Shown: positions 49,731 to 61,500 of the stretch, in pieces
How positions within the stretch are numbered: the stretch's first letter is position 1
Layout: the number at the start of each line of letters is the position of its first letter
NCBI GenBank assembly: GCA_947095535.1
Contig: OX352772.1
Span: forward strand, 39,575,445-39,639,444
Reading direction: 5' to 3'
Source: Poecilobothrus nobilitatus
Lineage: Eukaryota; Arthropoda; Insecta; Diptera; Dolichopodidae
Length of the DNA: 64,000 nt
The notes under the pieces: model-generated
What the model was told of the DNA's origin: nothing
The model's database searches: none
The model's input: the letters and a program-made list of their open reading frames with translations, nothing else
Program-made: the position numbers and the translations under genes

Positions 49731-50985
49731 TTATACCCGAGATTTTTGCAAATATGCATTACTCGTGGTGCGTAGAAATCGAAATTAAGTATTTCGGGTA
49801 TGGTTTGGATTAACGTCCTCGTCCGATTGTAATGAAATTTATTATAACGGCACTTGGTAACATCACCAACATTTCATAGAAGACCACTTTGACCGACAAG
49901 GTCATTTGAAGGTCAAATTGATTATTTGAAAATTTTCCAATTACTTTGTAGTATTTTACTTTAACAGTTATATTTTTCGTCTACGATAGTATACAGGAAC
50001 CATTTTCTATATAATTATAGAGCATAATAATATTTTTAATATACATCTTATTTCGTCTTAATCATCACTACCGTTTTTGAGATATTGCAGTTCCAAGTGG
50101 CAATTTTGATAAAAAAAAAATTAAAAATTTCAAAAAAACCACTATACATGTAAAATTTTCAAAGACATCCTAATTTATTACTATACCATTAGAAATCTCT
50201 TTTCAACCTTTTTTCAACGGTCCTACCAGAGGACATAAATGCGAAATTGAAACAAGAATTTTAATAAAAAATACATTTCCATACTTGATTTCTCATACAT
50301 TTATTTTACCTTTTTGTTGAAATGTGTAAAAAAAAATGCAATTAGGATGAATTTTAGAGTTGGATTCAAAATCAGGATTGCTTAATTTTTTATTTGTTGA
50401 AATAAGCATGTAAAAATTAATTAGGAGAGATTTTATTGTAACCTTTATTACATTTGGTTACTTAATAGATCACTGATGTCAATATTCAAACATAATTTAA
50501 AGTAATACATAAATTAAAAATTTGTAAAAAAAATGCAAATGATTGAGGACATTAATAATTTATTTATATTATTGTTTATAGTTATAAACCACTATAATAA
50601 ATTTTGCATGTACAGTGGTTTTTTTTGAAAGTTTTAATTTTTTTTTGCTTTATCAAAATTTCCTTTTGAAACTGCAATATCTCAAAAACAGTAACACCGA
50701 TTAAGATGAAACAAGATATATATTAAAGATAGTATTATGATCTACAATTATGTAGAAAATGGTTCCTGTATATTATCGTAGATGAAAGTTATAACGGATA
50801 AAGTAAAATAATACAAAATAATAGAAAAATTTTCAAATAATCAATTTGACCTTCAAATGAGCTTTTCGGTCAAAGTGGTCTTCTATGAAATGGTGGTGAA
50901 ATCACTAAGTACCGTTATAAAAAATTTCATTTGAATCGGAAGCGGACGCTAATCCAAACCTTTTCCCCTATTTCTAACGGGTGTG
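49731..50985. mobile_element. Family D foldback element
   Basis: Arms at about 49796-50158 and 50604-50974 are inverted copies of about 360-370 bp with moderate divergence. Shared blocks are GGTTTGGATTA, CATAGAAGACCACTTTGACC, TTGAAGGTCAAATTGATTAT, CTACGATAGTATACAGGAAC, CCGTTTTTGAGATATTGCAG and AAACCACTATACATG. Outside the left arm ATACCCG (49733) and CGGGTATGG (49794) form another inverted pair, echoing the ends of families A and B. The spacer contains a family E-like unit (TTTTAGAGTTGGATTC at 50352) and polymorphic AT-rich DNA. No open reading frame of note. A single arm occurs alone at 37966. Confidence 0.8.
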
Positions 50986-51867
50986 TGTGTGGATATATCT
51001 GTGGGTCTAAACGACCGAACGTAATTTTTTGGAATTTAATATTTAAGGTTTTAACGTAAATATCTTGGATAGATAAGCTTAGCAAATCGAACAACCACAA
51101 GCGGTAATTTAGTATTGTAATTTTTAAGTTTTTTACGAACACTTCGTAACAGCAAAATATTATGAGAAAATTATTAGAAAAAAGTAAAGAGCAACAATTT
51201 TGCCATCATAGAATATTTTTTCAATCCGACTAACTTTAAACTTTATTAAACTTCAAATTTCATATATTTCATACAAATTTCTTAAATACCTATTACAACA
51301 CGTTATATACGAGTATGCCCTTATTTGCATTCAAACGAAAAATAAACAAATTTTTTGTACTGCAACAGAACAATGCAAATTGCGATTTATATAAAAAGGG
51401 GTAACATAACTTACATTATAAAAATATAGTATTATTTCCCTTACAATATTTACAATCACACCTAGAAAATAAAGGTTGCGTAATTTCCTTGTCACATTTA
51501 TGTAACAGGAGAATAAACAAAAAAAAAAAAAAAACTATAGCAAATAATTAATTTCTGATTTACTTAAATGATCTTGATCTCTAAGAAACCGAATAACTTA
51601 TACACGTAGTTCAACCTATACTGTTCTAATGTTAATACAAAGCAATCCCAAATTTATGATTTTTTTCATGAAAGGCTACATATATTTAGCACAGTCTAGT
51701 TTAAATTAATAGACTATATACTAAACAGCAAAAAAAAATACTAAATAACAATAACGGTGATATTAGAATGACAATAAAAATTTTGTTTAGGATCTTAAAA
51801 ACTACGGTAATGAATCAATTATATGTATATATTGTAAGAAAAATTACATTTGATCGAAATAAAACAA
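50986..51867. other. AT-rich spacer
   Basis: No gene. A 71-codon reading crosses the foldback edge and is chance. Confidence 0.45.
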
Positions 51868-52562
51868 ACTTAATTTTTAGTACATTTTTCTAAAAAAAAT
51901 TTAAAATTTACTTATTAGTTTCACTCTATCCGATCCTCTGTCTATCCATTCCTCCGTCTTTTATATAAAACTTTTAAAGTGTTGAAGACGAAACAATGAA
52001 ATTTTAACCACTTACTTATCTAGCCTCACCTATTACAAAACTGCAGCTACTCCAAGTTTGAAAAAGACCTGTTTTCACATGTGTATATCTCAGGTTTTGC
52101 TGAAAGAAGCCAAACGTCACAACTTTTTTGTTATCTTTATAAACCTATATCAAAATTATCAATTTTTTAAAATTTTTTTTTTTAAATGTACTGTTCTATG
52201 AAAACAAAATTTTTAGAGATTTTGGTTCCCAGATATGTCTGCAAGGATTTTAAACAGTTCTCAAATTTTGAGAGAAGAAAGCTCTTTTAGAAATAATATG
52301 ATTTACCTTAGAAAATATTTTTATACCTAAAATGAAAAAATTAAAGCTCCAACATTATATTTTTACATGTACCTAACAATAGATTTTTTAATCATATATA
52401 GGGCTTTCTCAAAATTGAAGAGATATTGTCTCTTGATTTTCAACAATTTTTCCTTACATATAAAATTCTATGAAAATTTTCATATTTTATAGTAAATCTC
52501 AGTAGGTATTCAAAACTGTTTTTATTGTCTTTTGGTAAATGTGCGTTTTTGTGCCTTGTTTA
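51868..52562 (-). repeat. Family C copy, diverged
   Basis: TTTTAGTACATTTTTC, TTATTAGTTTCACTCTATCC, TCCGTC, ACTGCAGCTACTCCAAGTT, and at the right end GGTAAATGTGCG and CCTTGTTT. About 0.7 kb. The next copy, in the same orientation, starts about 130 bp to the right. Confidence 0.7.
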
Positions 52563-52694
52563 TTGGTTCTTGTACAATAAGCAAGTGTCTACTTGATGTC
52601 CTAAAAGGAAATAAATTTTATGTTTTAGAGTTAAGTTTAAAATATGAACATTATTCATTATATGTGATATTGATTAAGTCCCCATCCCATACTA
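52563..52694. other. Short spacer between family C copies
   Basis: AT-rich, nothing recognised. The 64-codon reading at 52532-52726 overlaps both repeats and is chance. Confidence 0.4.
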
Positions 52695-53685
52695 TGCTTT
52701 TTAGCAGATTTCCAAAAAAATTTTGAAAAAATGTGCTTATTAGTTTCACTCTGTCCGTGCGTCCATCTGTTTACAAAACTTCTACACCATTAAAGATAGA
52801 GAAAAAAAATGTTAAACGTGTGTTAAGTCTCATAAAATAATTAATTTTGTGGAACAACTTTTTCATGTAGTCCCATCCATTACGCAGCTACAGCCCCTCA
52901 AAGTTTGAAAAAGCCCTATTTTTCAATCAAGAAACGTCATTCGACACGTATTTTTTTTACATTTGTAAATTGTTATCAAAAAAATTATATATGTATATTT
53001 TTTATATTTAGTATTTAAATTTACCGTTATGTGAAAATCAAATTTTGCATGATTTTTCTACTCTCATAACTCCGGAATGCTTCTAGATAGGTAGTTGAAA
53101 TTTTGAGGACAGAAAGAACTTATAGAATTAGTATAAGTTTCCTTAGAAAATTTTTTTGGACCACCTCCATTTTTAGATGTATATATCTCAGAGTCTGCGT
53201 AATAGTTTTAAAATCTAAAACCGCTGGAAAATTTTTTCTTATCACTATTTTGCATGAAATTTCTTTTTCATAACTCCGACACGCCTTTAGATAGGAATCT
53301 AAAATTTTGAGACTTGAGACTTAGTATAAGTTTTGAAAAAAAAATTGTTTTGTACCACCCACTGTTTATAAGAGCTATTAGGGCTCAAAAATTGAAAATT
53401 TTCTATTTTTAGTCACCTGTAACTTAAGCACCTGTACAAATTTTTCTTCGGAAAGACATACAAATTAAAGCTCCAGTGGTGTGTTTTCACGTGTGTTAAC
53501 GGTTTTTCTTAGTTATATAAGGTTCCGGACTTAAACAGCACCTATTTTCACATTTTTTCTTATTAAATGAAATTTTAAAATTTTTGTGCAAGTCATAATT
53601 CTAAACAGTTTGTATTATCTTTTAGGAATGTGAGCTTTTAAAAACCGTTGGTTTACATTCTACCTTGTTTTAGTTGAATGCTGAA
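52695..53685 (-). mobile_element. Family C element, near complete
   Basis: Starts CTTTTTAGCAGATTTCC and ends ACCGTTGGTTTACATTCTAC and CTTGTTTT, the full family ends. TTCACTCTGTCCGTGCGTCC, CTACACCATTAAAGATAGAG, CAGCTACAGCCCCTCAAAG, AATTTACCGTTATGTGAAAA and CTGTAACTTAAGCACCTGTA are in order. About one and a half units. Confidence 0.8.
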
Positions 53686-53816
53686 TAATGGCATTGAATA
53701 CAAATAATTTTACTATTTTGCTCTTTCTTTTGGTTAAGTTTTTCAATTCCTAGATATATTCCTAATTTCTTATTGATTTATATTAAGCGTATAATTATCA
53801 TTTTTTCTTTTAATAA

Positions 53817-53848
<32 letters not shown>

Positions 53849-55211
53849 GGACGGTTCATGTCTCAAAAAGAACTTCCTTCCTTAAAAAACCTTTATTTTA
53901 TTCCTATACTAGAAAAATATGCTAATAAAATAAATTTTATTTTGTAAATTATATATTAAACTATTGAAATCTTAATTGTACTTGATAATTTTCGGAATAA
54001 ACCACAACACACATATTTCTTTATATTAATTTTATTCAAAATCCCTTTTCAAATATTCCACATTATGATTGTTAATGGGAATTAAACTTTTTAACTGTAA
54101 TTAATTTAAGTTTATTATTCACTTTCTTTGCAAATAAATTGTTCTTATACCTAAACCTAATATTCTTTTGCTTTTTTTTTCTTTTGTTAAATTTTTATCT
54201 AAAGAAAAACTTTGATTTTTTACGAAAATATAATTGAAAATTTTAGAAATAAATTTCCCCTGTTGAAAATTTATTGAAAGAAAAAAAAACTTCTTTTAAT
54301 TTCTTTTTTCTAGATCAAAAAAAAATAAATAAATAAATAAACTGAGATGTTTCTAACATTATTTCTCAGAAACTAATTTAAATTTAAATATGTATAGGAA
54401 CAGTACAGTACAAAAATTTATCATTTTAATTTCAATAAGGCATAACTGCTTAATAAAAAGTCATAAAAAATAGCATATTATTAATTGATTGTATTGAAAA
54501 TGTATGCAATTTTCTTCGAACACAATAAATTAAAAAATTTTTATTTTCGTTTTATAGAATAGACTACTCTTTCCTACTCCCAATTAGACCAGTGTTTGGG
54601 AAAGAGCAGATTATATGAAAGAAGTAGATAAATACGAACGTTAGGTATGTTAAATTAGCATTTCATTTACTCTCAACTTCAATTTCTCTCAACTACTCTT
54701 TTCGTGTAAAAGGAACGGAAACAATGTTAATAAAATTTTGCAGTTTTTAGTGAAATGAAAATATTGACTTTGAACAGAAGAGGTTAAAGATTTGTAATAG
54801 AACCGATTTTATACTCATTGATTTAATAACACTGATATAACTTAAGCTATTATTCCCGGTTATTTCACGGGGTAGTTGTAATCTGCAATAGTTAATTATT
54901 TTAGTTATCTATTTTTGTAAAATATTAATACCTATGCAATGGAAGTTAAAGTTTATTAAAATTATTTTTAAATTATATAGAATGGATGTAATAAGCGCTA
55001 AATTTAGTACTCGTGTCTCTTCATTTAGTTTGAGAAAAAATCATAGTCGAATTTTGCTATAACTGTCAAAAAAAAGTTTTAGCTACTTTGGTTAAATTAT
55101 TATTAATAAAAACAAATTTGTCGTTTCGTTTTAAAATAATACTTCGGCCTAGTATTACATAGAGAATCACAAGAAGAGGTAGTATTCTGAAAAACTCAAA
55201 AAGAAATAAAA
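53686..55211. other. AT-rich spacer
   Basis: A TA-repeat microsatellite lies at 53816-53841 and an AAAT run at 54320-54341. CAGTGTTTGGGAAAGAG at 54591 is hAT-terminus-like, but no partner was found. Confidence 0.45.
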
Positions 55212-56110
55212 CAAGGTAGAATGTAAACCAACGGTTTTTAAAAGTGCACATTTCCAAAAGACAATACAAACCTTTAGAATTGTGATTTGCATAAAAATTT
55301 GAAAATTTCATGTAATAAGCAAAAACGTGAAAATAGGACTTTTTTGGAATTTTGAGGGGCGGTAAGTCCGGAACCCTATATAACTACGAAAAACCGTTAA
55401 CACACGCAAAATTGTATTATTGAATCTTTAATTTTCAAGTTTTGCCGAAGAAAAATTTTTACAGATGCCTAAGTTACAGGTGTCTAAAAATAGCAATCCA
55501 ATTTTTGAGGCGTGATATCTCTTAAAGAGGGCGTTGTACCAAAAAATTTCCGAGGAAACTTATACTAATTCTAAAAGTTCTTCCTTGTCTCAAAATTTAA
55601 GGTTCATATCTCAAAGCGTGCCGGAGTTATGGAAAAAGAAATATCATGCAAAATTTGGTTTTAACATAACGGTAAATTTAAATAGTAAATTACAAAATAT
55701 TGCATAATTTTGATATTGTTTTATAGAGATAACAAAATTTTCGCTCTTCTAGCGGTTTTAGATAAAACTATTACCCTGACTCTGAGATATATACATCTGA
55801 AAATAGGGCTTTTTTGCAATTTTGGGTGGCTGTAACTTTGGAACCCTATACAATTAAAAGAAACCATAACACACATAAAAATATATTACTGGAGCTTTAT
55901 TTTTTTTGTCGTGCCGAAGAAAAATGTGTACAGGTGCTTAAGTTACAGGTTTTTAAAAATAGCAAAATTTAAATTTTTGACCCCTAATAGCTCATAAACA
56001 GGGGGTGGTACAAAAAAAATTTCTGAGCGAACTTATATTAATTCTAAAAGTTCTTTCTTGCCTCAAAATTAGAAAAAAGGTAGAAAAATCATTCAAAATT
56101 TATCTACAAT
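55212..56110 (+). repeat. Family C copy, 3'-truncated
   Basis: Starts AACAAGGTAGAATGTAAACC like the full copies. It holds one full unit and part of a second (GCCTAAGTTACAGGTGTC, GTGCCGGAGTTATG, TAACATAACGGTAAATTT, AGCTCATAAACAGGGGGTGG). It breaks off after TTCTTTCTTGCCTCAAAATT, so the terminal GGAC tract is missing. Confidence 0.78.
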
Positions 56111-56159
56111 CTACAAAATTTTATTGATTTGAAGCAACAGATTCTTTTTTAATATGAGC

Positions 56160-56365
56160 ATAATTCAGCGTCTAATACGAGTAGCTACGAAATTTATATG
56201 CTTATATCTTGGTACTTTAAAAAACTCGACATGTGAAATTTTGTAAAAGATGATCACGCTTTATGGCAAGAATTCCTGTATAATTTGGTTAGTTTGGTAC
56301 AACAGGCTCTATTAGTTATCATACAATTTCGAAATTTACGTAAATGCATCTTGCTACTTAATTTA
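56160..56365 (-). repeat. Family B fragment
   Basis: TGAAATTTTGTAAAAGATGA, TTTATGGCAAGAATTCCTGT, ATAATTTGGTTAG, TATCATACAATTTC and AATTTACGTAAATGCATCT match the end part of family B, in the orientation of the 32-kb copy. It directly follows the truncated family C copy. Confidence 0.6.
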
Positions 56366-56634
56366 GTTGGATATTTTATGTTGTTCCTTAAGTCGATTTG
56401 AGCTTTTTCTATTGTCAAACTTAATAGACAGTTTCTTTTCGATAGTAGGAATGATTTTAAATTACTATTAATAAAACTTTTAGCGGAATTTCGAAGCATT
56501 TAATCTTAAAGAAATCAGTAAATACGTTTTTAATATTTAAATTTAAATCGGGTTTATTATCAAAGTAAGAAGATAGAAAAATAAGTTTGATAAATCATAA
56601 AGTTTTTTGTTCTGCGGTCGAATGCTCCGTCATT

Positions 56635-56735
56635 TGATCTTGCTCATGACGTACTGGTTATGTCACCAATCTTTCAATCGAAGGGTTTTGCGTTCAAACC
56701 TCGGTCAGATCATATAATAATAAAAAAAACTATAT
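56635..56735 (+). mobile_element. SINE head of the second type
   Basis: ATGACGTACTGGTTATGTCA, CCAATCTTTCAATCGAAGGG and a B-box GCGTTCAAACC (56690-56700), then TCGGTCAGATCATATAATAA and an A-run. It resembles the head at 28740-28915. Confidence 0.55.
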
Positions 56736-56939
56736 AGTGATTTTATATCATAATAATATATATTGTATAATAACAAAAATAATAATAATAGCTGCTATAG
56801 TGCAGCTATCTTTAGTTACATCATGCTGGAAGGTGTTATACACTACTACATGTTCTAATCCACTGATGGTCCTGAATGTAGTCTGTAGTAAATAATAATA
56901 ATATTAAGTATATAACACTAATAATAATTGTTGCTGAAA

Positions 56940-57195
56940 GTGAAAGTGGGGCTGCTTTCAATTTTTGCCTCATGCAGCAAGATATTATATACTAATGCAT
57001 GTTGCAACTGTTGATAACTATACTAACTAGTTAGCAAAATAGTAATAGGCGGATTCATTGTTCCCTTACAGTCCAACTCCCAATTCAATGTTTTCACATC
57101 CTTGTCCTATTCTTTCCTTATACTGTGTTAGCAGGTAGGGGTTTCATCCCATAACATTAGCTAAAGTGGGAGGTGGATTTAATCAGTAAGAATCT
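56940..57195 (-). repeat. Family F repeat copy 2
   Basis: On the minus strand AGATTCTTACTGATTAAATC, TTATGGGATGAAACCCC, TTGGACTGTAAGGGAACAAT and GAAAGCAGCCCCAC align with 42909-43165. Spacing differs by small indels. Nothing coding. Confidence 0.65.
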
Positions 57196-58304
57196 GACAT
57201 TACCAAGGGAGAGTTCTTAATGTCTTTGGAAAATTCCCAACTTCCTTAGAAAAAAAAGAAAAAATTTAAGATCTATACCCTAAACGAAATACGAATGTGA
57301 TTCATTTTTTACTTAACAGTGTAACCATAACAAATTATTTTTAAATTATTAAACATTAAACTGTGCTTTCTAGAGTATTGAAATTGGTTTTAAAAGAAAA
57401 ATTAAAAGGTAATTAGGTATATACAATTTTTTACCAATCCCAAATATCTAAAAAAAAAAAAAAAAATTTATTTTCAACTATTTTTATAAAAATCTAAATT
57501 AAATTTTTCAATCCATTTTTAATGAAAGTTTAAGTTTCTTTATATTATCATTATAAAATCATAGACTTTTTGTTGCGTTCAAAAGTTTTTACTTTATATT
57601 ATTATCAAAAAATAAATTTATTAAATTTTAACAAGCACATAGTAATAAAGTTTTTTTTTCTATTAGATGCTTGTCTTGTTAAATTTTTTATTCTTCAAAA
57701 ATTCTTTATAAAATCTTTTATACTCTGCTCAAATAAAATGGTTTCTATATTATATTATATTATAATATAATATTATATTGTGTTGATGCTTGAGTTTACA
57801 TCCTTGGTTCTTTTGTTACAATTAAACGTCATTTACCTTTTATTATTAATTTAACTATATACTAATAATATTCTAGGGCTACAAAGTTTAACTCATATAT
57901 TAGTCATAACTCATAACTCATAACTTATATATAGAATATAATTTATATATAAAATTTATAGTTTTTTGCCTGGTATCAATTTAATAGAACATTTCCTACA
58001 TATATTATGATAGGATCTTTTATAGAAATTTACAAGCAAAAAAGGACATTTAATATGACGAGGTTTTGAAAAAAGATTTTAATATAGTTAAGGAAATTTT
58101 AATTACAGAAAATGGATGATAAATAAAATAATTGTCTAGCAGACATATGGTATTAAGAATGCATTTTTTATTTACATTTTTTTATTAGGTTTTTTATATA
58201 GAAAAACTTTATACAATTTCTAGGTACATATATTGAATCAATACTGTACTTAATTTTTAGTTCTATAACACCTTATATAATTTTTTAAGCTTGTAAACTA
58301 TTCA
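57196..58304. other. AT-rich spacer
   Basis: A TATAT-type palindrome lies at 57745-57778 and three CATAACT units at 57902-57925. No gene. Confidence 0.5.
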
Positions 58305-58312
58305 GTTAAAAG
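58305..58312. repeat. 8-bp target duplication, left
   Basis: GTTAAAAG, repeated at 58549-58556 on the other side of the palindromic element. Confidence 0.65.
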
Positions 58313-58548
58313 GGGTTACTATCACAATACTGTATTTCATTTGACTGTACTTTATTTGGCTGGATTTTATTTGTAACTAACCTTAATTATATGCAGTTAT
58401 ACTGTATGTGCCGTCAAATTTGACTTTATTTCATTTGACTACACATACAGTCATTTGACTGCACATACAGTCAAATAAAATTCAGTCAAATAAAAAACAA
58501 TCAAATAACACTACAGGCAAATGGAATACAGGCATATGAAACGCTCCC
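58313..58548. mobile_element. 236-bp palindromic MITE-like element
   Basis: The element starts GGGTTACTATC and ends ACGCTCCC, flanked by an 8-bp direct repeat GTTAAAAG. Its halves are inverted: TGTATTTCATTTGACTGTAC and GGCTGGATTTTATTTG on the left face CAAATAAAATTCAGTC and CAAATGGAATACAG on the right. The core is built of a repeated CAGTCAAATAAAA-like motif on both strands. Eight-base duplications are typical of hAT, P and Merlin elements; the terminal bases do not clearly decide among them. Confidence 0.75.
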
Positions 58549-58556
58549 GTTAAAAG
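58549..58556. repeat. 8-bp target duplication, right
   Basis: Second copy of GTTAAAAG. Confidence 0.65.
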
Positions 58557-61500
58557 TATTATTGTAAACATGTGTAATATCTGACATTTTAATTTAAAAA
58601 TTTAAGGAACCATTTTTGTTATATGAATGATAAACACATAAATCAATTTTTTTAGGATATCTTTGTACTTTAACAAATTCCTGTTTAGTTTCTGTAATTT
58701 ATACGTTCAGCAAAAAAACTGCTTAGCGATTTAATAAATTTAAAACGCTTTCCTTAACTGAACGGGCAGCTATTTTGTTAAAAATATTCGTTGATAAAAA
58801 AAAAAAATGGACAAAATACAGCTTCTTCTATTCTATTTTTTTACGATACCTGACTATACGGATTAAAAACAGCTTTATTTAATACAAATACAAATTGAAA
58901 AAATAGGTTCAGATTTCTGTAAAATATTTTCCAAACCCATTATAAAAACGAATTGCAATAACAAATAATCTCTTTGTTTTTGAAATTGGAATTTGTAAGA
59001 GACAAAAACAAAATTAAATTATGAACATGACAACTGATGTTGAAAAGGATTTAAAAGGGGTTTAATTAACGATGAATAAGCAACCATAGATTAGTGTTAT
59101 TAGTAGTCTGGAATTGGAAGATATTATCAATAACTTCCATATTTGGCTTCATGTTTTTTTACGTGGGGCGGTGAAAAACATCGAAAGTCACTTAATAATT
59201 GCAAAAGATTCCACTGAATAGTGTTACGCTTTAACCAATCAAAACCGCCCCCTTTAAATCCACACTTTAGGAAAGATCCTTTAATACACTGTGACATAAT
59301 GTACAGTTTGGTTCTGGAGATAAGGTTAAATAGAATACTTTTTATTAGGATATTTATTATTAGAATAGAATTTTTTAATATATGTTCTATAAATTCATTT
59401 GAAATTAATTGAATTTTTCATAAGAACGCTTTATAAAAGCCCCCTTACAAATTGCTCTCAAATTGGTAATTTATTTTACATTACATAATGCACTATGATG
59501 TTGTCAAACGATTTTACTATATATTCACATTATAGAAAAAGAAAATTATATGAAAAAAAAAATTTTACAAAAAGGTTTAGTATAAATAGTAATGAATATA
59601 AATATATAAGTCTGCTGTATATGGTATAAAAGAATCGGAGGAGACATTTCTCTCATGGTAAACTTTAACTCAATTTATATGAAAGTTTTTATTTAATTTT
59701 TTTTTTTCTTGTCAAAATAAAGAAAAAATTGATTTTTCCCTCGGTTTTTTTTTTTTTTTAGTATTTTTACAGACTTTTCTTCGTCTTCAAAATCTCATTA
59801 AAGGACTATTTGATACGATACAGTATAAAAGTATTAAAAAATTTTTATTACATGAGTATCATAAAAACTCCTTCATAAGAATCATCAAAAAACAAGGTTT
59901 AGAAGAGAAAAGGAAATGTACCTGTCGGCACGATTGCATAAAAAAAACTTAACAAGAGCAACAACAATGTATAGAATAGCACCTCAAATAAGCAAGAAGT
60001 AAAAGGAAGTAAAAATCACAAATCTAGTGGGAGTTTTAAGATTTTACAACTAACTTTAAATTTAGGATTTAAACACCGATAGGGAGGAGAAGATAATGCA
60101 ACAAAAACATTATGGTTTTAATACTTTTTGCCTACCTTCCTTCACTCTTTTTTTTTATAATTTTTTTTTATATGTCTACCTCATTTTTCTTCAAATTGAA
60201 TTGTGTTGTTTCTATTTGTACAGTAGTCAATTGAATAAGTTGAGACATTCAGTAAAAACTAAATCGGATTATGGTTTGACAGATTTTTTGTATTGCTAAA
60301 AATTCATTTCCATTGTAAATACATCATGTTTATCCATTATTTTTTTCAATGACATAAAGAAAATTTCAATGTGATTCTGTCTCCTTTCTTTATTTAAATT
60401 CATTGGAGTTTGGAGTGTACAAAGATGCATTATAGATGTGCTACAAATTATAATGTAAGGAATAGCATCTAATGGTAGTTTTTAATAGAGTTTTATCTAG
60501 ATTTTTTAATATTTACTCTCTGAATGCTAAATAAATTTTTTATAGAATTTTTGATTTATAGTCAATTTTATTATGCAAAATTGAATATCTGTTAATCAAT
60601 GATTAAACAAAAATATTGATTAATTTAGTTGAAGTGAAATTCCTTTCAATTATAGGAAGGAACTGATATAATATCTAAACAAATAGAATAGGTAAATAAG
60701 TATATAATATTGCTGAAATTAGAAAATTTGTTTGTCCAAAAAATTAAATACACTTTTTAAAGAATCATTCTTTCGAATCTGGAAAGTATCATAGGATTTA
60801 TAACGTTATATTTCTTTAAAGTGTTACCGCACCAGAATCACGTGGATTAAAAGATCTTTTATTGTCCCTGTCTACCCAATTAGTTTGAATTTTGAAGAAG
60901 TCTAATTATTGTTTCTTGCCGAAATAGCCCTCTGAATCAATTTATTATTCAGACTCTTTAGCTCGCCTCAAGCAGTTGACCTGTCAATATTATTTTTTAA
61001 CGAATTGTATCAATTTATGCAAAAGTTTTTTATGGCTTTAAAGAGAGTCTTAGTAAGAATTTAATAGAGATATTCAACATTTTAGTAAAATTTTATTTTT
61101 TTTTAGATATATTCAAATTCGGTTCCATCCAACTTTAGTTAGATATTAAAAAAACAAATGTCAAATATCATTTGTTGGGGCTTAAATTTACATAAAATTC
61201 TTCAGAATATGGAAGTAATTCCCGCTAGTTGCATTATATATATCGTAATTATAAAACAAGATTTTAATTATATCTATAACAGTAAAGTATCTAATAGTTA
61301 TCTAATAATTATTATAATACTCATATGGGTACAATTATACATTAATTTAATTTAAATTTTTTTTTTTTTATTTTTAATTTATTATTTCATTTTTTTCATA
61401 TTTTATTACAAAAATTCAGAATTTATTTTACCCAAATGAAAAGCTTTGAAAAAATTGCACCATAATACATTTTTAATTTAATTTTTTTTAGAAAAAAATT

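Noticed and set aside
54540..54760. hAT-type MITE beginning CAGTGTTTGGGAAAGAG
   Set aside because: No matching inverted end or 8-bp duplication could be found.
55066..55311. 81-codon minus-strand reading with a hydrophobic middle
   Set aside because: It crosses the start of a family C repeat, and hydrophobic runs are expected from T-rich antisense DNA.
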